The translations under genes were made by a program, and so were the position numbers. The notes beneath the pieces are model-generated. The model saw nothing but the letters and a program-made list of their open reading frames with translations, did not search any database and had not been told where the DNA came from. Positions 55,927-64,000 of a stretch of 64,000 bases of DNA are shown here, in pieces. The stretch is from Cantharellus purpuraceus (lineage: Eukaryota > Basidiomycota > Agaricomycetes > Cantharellales > Hydnaceae): positions 1 to 64,000 of the forward strand of contig JALBUN010000039.1 of assembly GCA_025174535.1 (NCBI GenBank), written 5' to 3'. Numbering within the stretch: the stretch's first letter is position 1; every line of letters starts with the position of its first letter.

Positions 55927-56690
55927 GCACTGTACAGAACGTTTGAAGAAGGTCAAATTTGAGGGAGTATATCCACTGCCATTGGAAAGGTCTCATAGGA
56001 ATGAAGAATATGAGAAGGAGAACTCAGTTCCAAAGAAACCCACAGCTCCTAAACTTCCAAGGACAACTACACCGGCACCACCTCCTACACCAGCACCTAT
56101 GCCACAGTCTTCTGTTGTACCACCATCATTTTCAACCCCAGCACCAGTTGTGACACCAGCTCCATACATGTTGCCACCTGTTTGACCATCAGCTCTCATT
56201 CCAGATCCAGCACAAGCACCAGTGATTCCAGGACCTACCATTATCCCCTACGATACAACGGCATTACCTTTCAATCCAAACGATGATGATCAAATCATGG
56301 AAGATGTCAATGACTCAGATGTATCGCAGTATGTTCCTCCTAGCACACCAGCTAAACTACTGCCAACTACTATCCCTACTACATCTGCAAAACCAGTCAA
56401 ACCAGCAATCAAACTGAAGCTTCCCAAGACACCTAAAACTCTTCCAAAGATTCTCCCACAACCTCCTTCTGCTATGATTCCAGCATCTTCCAAGCTTCAA
56501 GCTCAGTGTCACAAGGATTTCAACACAGATCAATTTTTCCAGAAGATATGTGACACACCTATTACTATCACTATTTCCAAAGCCCTCAGATCATCCCCAC
56601 TTATAGCCAAATGGATGCAGGAGTATTTGCAGCTAACTAGAGTCTCTCAGACCAACCAGACTGGAGAAGTCCATTCCATGGGAACTTGAC
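55927..56690 (+). pseudogene. gag of retroelement H, second part
   Basis: Resumes the H frame after E3: HCTERLKKVKFEGVYPLPLE, then a Pro/Thr/Ala-rich segment with one TGA (about 56183), an acidic motif (NPNDDDQIMEDVNDSD) and KLKLPKTPKTLPKILPQPP, ending at a stop near 56690. Part of a Gag or Gag-Pol linker. Nothing of pol follows; a kinase remnant comes next. Confidence 0.65.
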
Positions 56691-56759
56691 TACCGCTAAA
56701 GGCCCTTGTGCATTGGTACAAGGTATAGTGCACGCTATGTTGGGTACATGAATGGCAGA

Positions 56760-57557
56760 TTGACTGGCATCTAACTCATCTATCACACTTTGGGACAGGG
56801 CATTATGTGCTGTTCAATAAAGGCTGGCTGCATCGGGACATGAGCATCAGGAACATGATGTTAATGGCAGGAGAAACTAGAAACCCTGTGAAAGTGTACG
56901 TGCCATTCTCCCTGCTAGCATGTCATTGTCTCTCATGTCATTTCTAGTTTCAGCAACACTGAAAGCATAACCCAGTGCTTTGGATTCATATGCCATGGGG
57001 ATCAGGCAATTCCTTGGAAAGAACAGGACCGTGGAATAGCCAGCTGTCGTTCAGTATGTGCAAAGATTCCTCATGACCCAATCGCTGACCCCCCTCTAGG
57101 GCACACTCCCATTCATGTCCTCCTCCCTGATCAATGCTTGGCAGCCTGGCGAAGAGGTACCCCACACTGCTATAGATGACCTAGAGTCATTTATATGGGT
57201 TTTGCTTTGGACCATCCTCCACATCCTAGACTCCAAGAAGTTGCTCAAGAACAAACGAGAAAGGTTTTACCTGGATACTATGCACAGCGACAGCTTGGGT
57301 CTGCTGCAGGGTAGGGGTTTTTTTTGAAATATTTAAATATTCAAAAAGACCACGACAAATTTTCTCATGGTTTTTCCCCCTTCTCCACGCTACTGATCGC
57401 CTGGTTAACCCTCTGGGAGGAGGCTTCACGTGGAGTGCCAGAGGTTCACTTGGATGTTGATAGATTCGGGAAACATGTGCAAGGTATATACAAGGAATAT
57501 GTGACCATCGGGTTGGAGAGCCTTGCAAAACTGGCTGAGGATTGGAATTATCTTTGA
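56760..57557 (+). pseudogene. FunK1-type fungal protein kinase, C-lobe remnant
   Basis: Catalytic loop GWLHRDMSIRNMM (about 56827-56868), a DFG-equivalent region near 56997-57010 (HGDQAI), then GTLPFMSSSLINAW and the family hallmark HTAIDDLESFIWVLLW (57160-57210), and a tail ending FGKHVQGIYKEYVTIGLESL, stop at about 57557. Stops and frame shifts occur between the blocks (about 56945, 57098, 57325); some may be introns, but the N-lobe is missing. FunK1 kinases are a large expanded family of mushroom-forming fungi. Confidence 0.75.
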
Positions 57558-58390
57558 CAGTAAGCTTTGGTTTAGCCAGACAGATGATGATTCCCATTAG
57601 AAAGCCTTGTGCCGTACATGTGATCAATGTATCTTGCTTTGCTGCACTCTGTGGATTACAAGGACGTGGTTAAAGCTGTTAAAGAGGTGGTATTCATACT
57701 GACGCAAGCCACTTCCTAGCTATCTATACAAAAGAATGTGCATATTCACTCTCCCAGGGCCGCTCCTCATTGCCATGTTGACACAACTCTATGGGCAAGG
57801 ACTACCTGCGCATCGAGTTCAGACAGATGCAGATGCAGAGATGTAGCCACCTAATGACAGAAGAGTCGTCATCATTTAATTCTCAACCATAAACTCCATA
57901 TCACTGTTCAATTCTTTGGCTGAGAAAGTAAAACAGACAAAGTACTTTCTATGACAGATAGAAAATCTGGGTCCTGACTCGTCCCAGCGTCAAGACGTTT
58001 GGTTAAATCCTTCAACTATCGTTGCACAAAAGTAAGCTTCATCGGATCTGTTACGGTCAAATGGAAGCAAGGACCTGTCTCTGGACCTGCTCAACTGTCG
58101 TCTTCGCGCTCTGCTGTGACAGCTGTCCCTCAATGGTCCGCATTGTTTTATGACTCTCCTAAATGACAATTGAACCTGTACTGCGCATGAGAAGCTGGAA
58201 TGAGTCACGCACAATATTCCTGTTATTATTCTCCTGCGCTGGAGAATGGCTCATCTCAGCTGGACGGCTATTCCCAGGTGGGTCGTTGAGTGGCTGTCCT
58301 CACAAAAGCATTGCATTAAGTGATGCTACCAACGGTTGATCTAGGTCTTACCTGACAGATGGCATTTACAGTTCCTTCAGGTGTTGGCGG
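57558..58390. other. Intergenic, unassigned
   Basis: 830 bases with only short frames. No repeat, RNA gene or domain recognised. Confidence 0.4.
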
Positions 58391-59532
58391 ATGTACACAG
58401 GGGGAAGTACTCCTTTTGATGCTGGTGGGGCTTTGAATGGTCTGCCGGTTGAGCCTTGCATGTTTTGGGGGTCTGCCGTGCGTGGCAGAGCAGGCTCTCA
58501 AATTCTGTTGTTTTCCAAGGATTATTCAGGCGCACTGGGAGATGATCAAGTCCGATCTGACAGTGTAGCCCGTCTCATTTGTATCCTTGTTTTAACCCGG
58601 CCCCAGGATGCAAGTGAGGTTTGCACCCAGGAGCAGTTGATGCTGGTGGATTACCATCTACGCATGTGTCAAGGCACTGATGATTGGGCAATCGGAGACA
58701 CTTTTTGGTTGTTGGAGCGGTTGCATGTCTCGCTGAGTACCCCGTACCGGAAGCGCCGCTACATTGGCACGCTGACGCGGTTCATCCGAAAGGGTTATAC
58801 TGTAGCCCTGTGTGCAGCCTGTGTCATTCGATCAACAGTGGCTTCAATGGGTCGAGACGATGGATCACTCCGAGAACAGTTCTCACAAGCATTGGCTTCC
58901 ACGGTCCTCCTACTTTCCCCACGAACACCCACCAATGGAAACCCATTCACACATCTCTCATGGGTCCTTTATATCCCCTACTTCAGATTACTTTGCACTC
59001 TCTCCCAAGAGCCTGCTTGGCATCCTCAACTTCAGCGGGATAGCCATTTTGACAACTGTCTTGCGATTGCAAAAAGACTATCTTCCCATCAACTAATAAC
59101 TATGACGATTATGCTGTACCTGTGATGCAAATTTTTGCAATCATTGATGCAGCAAGCGAAGAAGACCCGTTGTTTGCAGCAGCCCGAGCAAATTTGATTT
59201 GGCCACTTATTCTGCGAGCCTGGCGCTACATGTTCGATCTTAACGGCTTTGGAGGGAGGTGTGGGACTGAGACATGGAATATTTCTACTGAGGAGTGCCG
59301 TGCAGCTCTTCCATCGCTTGTTGAATATGCACGGAGACGATGGGACGAGAGTGAAGCAACACACCGTCTGATAGAGCTGGTCGGCAGGGTGTGGGGTAGA
59401 CTCGATGAAGATCCACAACAAGAATGGGATTGTACCCGGCACATGCAAGATGACCCATTTTGGAAGCAGGTGATCCCAGTTCTACACAAGCAAATATCCG
59501 AGTTGCTGGATGCCTTCCGGAGGGATGTCTAA
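58391..59532 (+). pseudogene. Unrecognised basidiomycete protein, C-terminal part, frame-broken
   Basis: First frame 58391-59125 reads a helical, Trp/Leu-rich sequence (ICILVLTRPQDASEVCTQEQ; FWLLERLHVSLSTPYRKRRY). Protein-like reading then shifts at about 58930 to another frame (YFALSPKSLLGILNFSGIAI; TTVLRLQKDYLPIN) and near 59095 to the frame of 59122-59532 (YDDYAVPVMQIFAIIDAASE; WPLILRAWRYMFDLNGFG), which ends at a stop. The shifts suggest a decayed gene or missed introns. It resembles the tails of large membrane-associated proteins expanded in agarics (DUF6535-like), but that is memory, not shown. Confidence 0.45.
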
Positions 59533-60045
59533 TGTACTGCATATTGACGCTGGTACTAGGTATGGTCAGTCTATCCTCACGTCTGAGTTCTTCCTGATGC
59601 TGCGAGTTAGTTCTTTCATTATATGCTCCGTAAATGTGAATACAGTTGCCAATGGTCACCTGTTATTCAACTTGGATCAGCATCATGAAAAAAGCGAGAT
59701 CAATGCGCGCCATGTCACCCTCAATCCTCCACATTGCCTCACAACAGGATCCAATGCCTCGCTTACCCTAATCAACACAATTAATTTCATTTCCGTGCCA
59801 CCACTGACGCCGATGCCAGCCACTCTAGCCTCACCCCGCATTAAGAAATATATGACTCGTCATCCTGAACCGATTGGACAGAATTCCCAGCATAAGCACC
59901 ACGTCGAGTTTTGTGCACCCGCTGAACGTCATGTCTGGCCAAGTGGAGGGGCGTTCCCAGGTCGCGGCGCCACAGATATGATGGACGAGCGGTGGGCTGC
60001 TGAAGCAGCTGCAAGTCGTGTTTTCAGACGGAAATGTTAGGATCT
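59533..60045. other. Region up to the inverted duplication
   Basis: A 176-codon frame (59510-60040) overlaps the previous gene's end. It has no domain and an unremarkable composition, so I leave it uncalled. It stops 6 bases before the duplication border. Confidence 0.35.
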
Positions 60046-60758
60046 TGGAGAAGGTTCCGTTTTACTTGATTCCCTCTCTGTATCTTCACATACTGGTTAC
60101 GCCATACTGCTAGCATCCCTTGTTCAAATATATATATACGTATTATATACCATTATCGAGGTATATTGCCAACACAACGACGTGTCTCCAACACATCGAT
60201 GTGCTATTTGGCCTTAATGGTTTCATGAACGTCATTTCGTGAGTTTCATTGAAAAACCAACCAATGCATAGGAGGAGGCTATTGATGGTGCTGGCCGATT
60301 GGTTTGCACGAGCGTTGGCACAACTTGGCAACGGGTCCCTTGACGCTCGACTGGGAGACGATTTCCCTGGTGTATATTCATGCTGAATTGATTGTTCTGA
60401 TGAACGAGGAATCATTGGACAGTCGACATTTTAGTCGACCGCGATCGAAAACAGGCTGAGCCGAACCCCTGGGTCAATCCGGTGTCCAGTTATCTGGCGC
60501 AAAACAAGTCTTTTGCCATCGAGAACGTCTATGTGGACACAGGCAATTCAGCGTCAGACTACTTAAATAAGAGCTTGAACGTCATCATTTGCAAACTGCA
60601 ACGAGACATTCCCGAGTGTCGGCTACTGCTCGACCACAAATCATCACGAGAACCTCCTCTACTGGACACTTCGCGGCTAGACCCGCCCCGACTGGACGCG
60701 CCACGACTTGACGATCGTGTCGTCCAACCTGTCGGAGTACTTCAATTCCATTGTCAAC

Positions 60759-61394
60759 CTAATCCACTTGAAAACCGCTCGCAGATGTGTGTACGCGCGT
60801 ATGGCGCAGCATATTACACGCCATGGTAAACTGTCGGCCACAGCCAGGATGTGTACATGCGAATGGACGTTCACCCGAGTGTATTCGTGAATGGTTTTTC
60901 AATGTAGTCAGTTTCAAGAACCCATTCCCACACTCAGGACATATGTATTTCTGACGAGCTGGATCTGAGGGAGGCAAACGGGGGTTTGGTGGTGGTGGAT
61001 CGAGGTCGTCATGGGCGGAAGATTTTTGATGCACAAGGCCTTGATTCGGTGAACAGGTAAAGAGATGGTACGAGTGCGCAGGAGGGTGGGACTGAGAAGT
61101 GGTGGCATGTGCATATGGACTACTGCTACTTGAAGAAGGATAAGTGTTGCTGCGAGAGGAATGCGTTGAATATTGTGTCATTTGATTCGATTCTTGAGAG
61201 CGCCCATGAACACTGGTGGTCGACTGGGTCCTTCGGTCGCCAGACAGCCCTCGATGTGACAGACGGGATGTGGATAGCTGGTGGAGGACATCGCCTAGGA
61301 CTTCGTGTAGAGGTGGCAATCTGCGATCTCCTTGAGAGCGAGTGCCGCGATGTTCAGGATCCCCTGCATAGCGATCGAAAACCTCCTTCGACAT
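60759..61394 (-). CDS. C2H2 zinc-finger protein, right copy
   Basis: Exact counterpart of 24623-25258, with the same 211-residue product, the same TATA box (61554-61563) and the same two fingers. The flanks diverge 713 bases beyond its 3' end. Confidence 0.85.
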   Translation of the reverse strand: MSKEVFDRYAGDPEHRGTRSQGDRRLPPLHEVLGDVLHQLSTSRLSHRGLSGDRRTQSTTSVHGRSQESNQMTQYSTHSSRSNTYPSSSSSSPYAHATTSQSHPPAHSYHLFTCSPNQGLVHQKSSAHDDLDPPPPNPRLPPSDPARQKYICPECGNGFLKLTTLKNHSRIHSGERPFACTHPGCGRQFTMACNMLRHTRVHTSASGFQVD

Positions 61395-61553
61395 CAAAGG
61401 AAGGAACAAGAGAATCCAAGATATGAGGGAGAGATGGTATAAAGAACAAAATCCAGAACAAAAAATGCGCTTTTGCGAAGTAGATGAGCGATCTGAGGCG
61501 TTCGCAACTATCGAGCGCGAGAAGTAAGGAGTTTGAGAAAGAGCTGGAGACAT

Positions 61554-63074
61554 TTATATACTAATGGACTGAGTGGAATGTGGACAGTGGAATGTGGAAC
61601 GTGTGGAACACAGTTGAATCACGTGCCTTCTCCGGAGACCATAAGTCGAAAATGGCACAGTCTCTTCCATGTCATCTGGGTTGAGCGACAAAACAGGCAC
61701 AGACTCCCCGGATCGACTGTGTCGGGGCCTTGTGTCACTAGGATTACTCCTATCTCTTTGACGAGGCGGCACATGGAGAACGTAAGATAGAGGGAGGGGG
61801 GGATCTGTTTACGTTGCATGTATGCATCAACTCCATCCCGTAGCAAAGAATAAGACAGTTCACTTACGGTCTACGGCAACCTTCCAACCAATTGGTGGAA
61901 GGAATGTAAAGCGTAGTTTTGGCAACCGCTTTGAGGCCCCTAATGGCATCAATACAGTGATCGGCAACTTACATCGATTTCTAAATGATGAACAAGGTGA
62001 ATGGATGATTGAAACAAGCGGTATTTACTTCACATACTTTCGAAGTTTCCTTGAATTTTTTTTACGGCAGTCGCACGCGCGGGCCCTTAGGGTAGAACTC
62101 GGAAAGTGATGAGCGGGTCGTATCAAAGCGGTAAACGGATACACGCGTGGGTGCGTGTCTTACCTCGTCAATGTCGCAGAGAATGACCTCCTCCACGTTC
62201 AGGTCTCAGCACTTCCCTCACATCTCCATCTCCACCCCAAGCACCTTCTTCGGGTTCAGTTGGCGAGCGGGACATGCGTGATCATCTCCTGGTACCTATG
62301 TAATATAGCATTAGTAAGGCGGTACACGTACGTAACCCTAAGAACTCGGCAGTGGCTGGCAATGGTGAGAGCGTGCGCTTATAATGAACACTGAAATCGG
62401 GTGAAGTGAAACCATCGGGAGCGCTGTCAAGGGAGGTGTCACGCGCACTGTCACAGACTGCGTGACTGTGAGGACTCGCGTTGTGGATGGTGTGAGCGTG
62501 GGCAGTGGGCGCCTGTGCGGGTGTCAGTCGTCGTGGGGGAGGGGGCAGATGGGACGGGGACAATTGATGGGACAGACTTCACACTACGAAGATATACTAT
62601 ACTCACACCAGTCAGCTGCCTAGAGATACACAATTCCACGTCCCAAGGTAAACTATACATCTCTTTGTTTCTTGTGCGGTGTATAGTTCTGATCCACATC
62701 CCTCCCTTCTTCTGACCCCACGTGGATGGCACAAATGTCAACGTACCGTGAAGGTGACGATGACCTAAACATCTGTTGCCTTTGCATGCGATACTCTTAA
62801 TCAAATGTCCCCCAGCCTCCCGGCCGCGGGCTGTCCGTTCTTAGTGGGCTTGCCGTGAACAATCCTATATTAATTTACTGCCGAGATCTGTCATGCAGCA
62901 CTACTCGACGGACGATCGCAGATAGTCACCCATGCATCTTGAAGATTATCTTCCTGTATCGTATCTTGCAACGGGTCCCACTAGAGAGTTGGTGTGTAAA
63001 ATCAAGAATATCATCGTCATTTCACAAATCTCAATATCGTTCATATGTCATGGTGCCATAAGCAAGGCGGAAAG
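61554..63074. other. Intergenic, inverse copy of 22943-24463
   Basis: Same content as the left arm, including the TATA box next to 61554 and the unresolved candidate exons. Nothing additional. Confidence 0.4.
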
Positions 63075-64000
63075 TCAAGAGGGTGGAATCGGTAGACGCT
63101 CTCTCTCCATCCACTTGAAGCTTGAAGAAATCGTCATATCCTTAACGACGAAGCCCAATTTGCTCCAATACTTGACCATGTCAGTACTCCCAGGGAATGA
63201 GCTCAAATCTAAAACAAAAACATGAATTAATTATACCCTGCGACCGGCTGAAACCACTTACTGTCAGGTGTGACACGCATACCCCGCGTCCAGTTCTTCA
63301 CTTCGCTAGAATTGGCAGTGATGACGTTGTCGGGGCGAGAAGTTGGCCACCTTGAAAATACATAAGTAAAGGTCCATGCGATCAGCTTTCTCGGAAGTTC
63401 CTACCAATGGAAATTGCACAAAGAGAAATCACTTTGCCACGGCAAACTCAATCTAGCCGTCAAATCGCCAGGTTGGACGGCAGGATGGCTGCCGCCGCCG
63501 GCATAATTGAACCTGAAAGGCGGATTGACGGGATTCGTCCCTGTGTCGTACATAAAACTCTCCTTTGCAATCCAATACACCTCGATTCCAGGATACATCT
63601 GCGTGCCGACCGTTTGTTCCAGTGCAGCGCGGGTCAGAATATCAAAGTGGGTTCCAACGTCGACCGGAAGCATGTCCACTCCTTTCGAACCCGTCACGAA
63701 ATTGCCGTTTGCCCACTTTTTGAACCGGGCGTATTGAAGGCTAGTTAACGATCCATATCGTCCAATAGGGTTTGCGCTGGCCAGGGGGTTGATATCCCCA
63801 GCTTCAACCGCATTGCCTACTCAAGTGGATCAGCCGAAAAGATCACATAAATAGCTTCAGGTACTGAACCATACCATTATCACCAGAGAGACGAGGCATA
63901 TAGTTGACATTGGCCTGATCTGGGTTTCCAGGCTCCCTGAGTTTGTTAAATATGTTCTGGCGGAGGTCATGATTAGGGTCATCTCCACTCTTCGGTGGAG
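63075..64000 (-). CDS. LodA-like CTQ oxidase, right copy, cut by the window edge
   Basis: Exons on the minus strand: part of exon 6 (64000-63875), exon 7 (63816-63405), exon 8 (63350-63262), exon 9 (63208-63075), identical to the left copy. The CTQ residues (Asp and Cys in LPWQSDFSLC; Trp in YWSKLGF) are included. Whether the first five exons and the neighbouring FAD and ferritin-like genes are also duplicated cannot be seen. Confidence 0.85.

Larger units (their letters stand above)
60046..64000 (-). repeat. Inverted segmental duplication, right arm
   Basis: Reverse complement of 22017-25971 with constant offset (sum 86017), continuing beyond the window. The spacer between the arms is 34,074 bases and is mostly transposable elements. 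Confidence 0.93.

Noticed and set aside
59510..60040. 176-codon plus-strand frame
   Set aside because: Overlaps the end of the preceding coding remnant, has no domain and no supporting promoter or splice signals.

Overview
This window looks like a nuclear stretch from a mushroom-forming basidiomycete (Agaricomycetes). The genes have short 38-65 bp GT-AG introns, there is a FunK1-type kinase remnant and a C2H2 regulator, and at least two thirds of the sequence is nested LTR retrotransposons, several of them chromodomain-bearing Ty3/Gypsy elements. No rRNA, tRNA or CRISPR array was recognised.

Layout. 1-15.5 kb is a nest of Ty3/Gypsy elements: the 3' end of a chromovirus (family E), then a second E copy (4064-15160) broken by a 7.2-kb chromovirus (family B, 6593-13772, TSD TCCAC) and by a solo LTR (family F, 14027-14846, TSD TGAAA). 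B itself carries a 760-bp solo LTR in its integrase (TSD CATAG). 16.4-25.3 kb is the gene island: a three-gene cluster of a LodB-like FAD protein (-), a VioB-type ferritin-like diiron protein (-) and a LodA-like cysteine tryptophylquinone (CTQ) oxidase (+), followed by a C2H2 zinc-finger gene. 26-45 kb is an older mosaic of family G (long 1.2-1.4 kb LTRs), E and D pieces, with a 565-bp TIR element. 45.3-55.9 kb is a complete but degenerate E element (TSD GATGA) inserted in the gag of another retroelement (H), itself carrying two 1.4-kb D units. 56.7-59.5 kb holds gene remnants (FunK1 kinase, an unrecognised gene). 60046-64000 is an inverted copy of 22017-25971 with no offset change along 3955 bp, so the zinc-finger gene is present twice and the 3' part of the LodA-like gene reappears at the right edge.

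How it works together. The cluster is the main biological interest. LodB-like flavoproteins are known in bacteria to build the CTQ cofactor of LodA-like amino-acid oxidases. The third gene belongs to the ferritin-like family that includes a domain of VioB, the enzyme that couples an imine made by an amino-acid oxidase during violacein synthesis. A fungal pathway in which a quinoprotein makes an imine and a diiron protein uses it is an attractive inference, not a demonstrated fact. A duplicated palindrome-containing module sits in the divergent promoter region between the ferritin-like and LodA-like genes.

The retroelements carry unusual accessory genes. Family E has an antisense gene with its own TATA box encoding a coiled-coil protein with a full Zn2Cys6 cysteine pattern. 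Families B and D encode related small proteins downstream of pol or, in D, apparently inside the LTR. Most nonsense codons in B and E are TGA, as expected from CGA-to-TGA decay.
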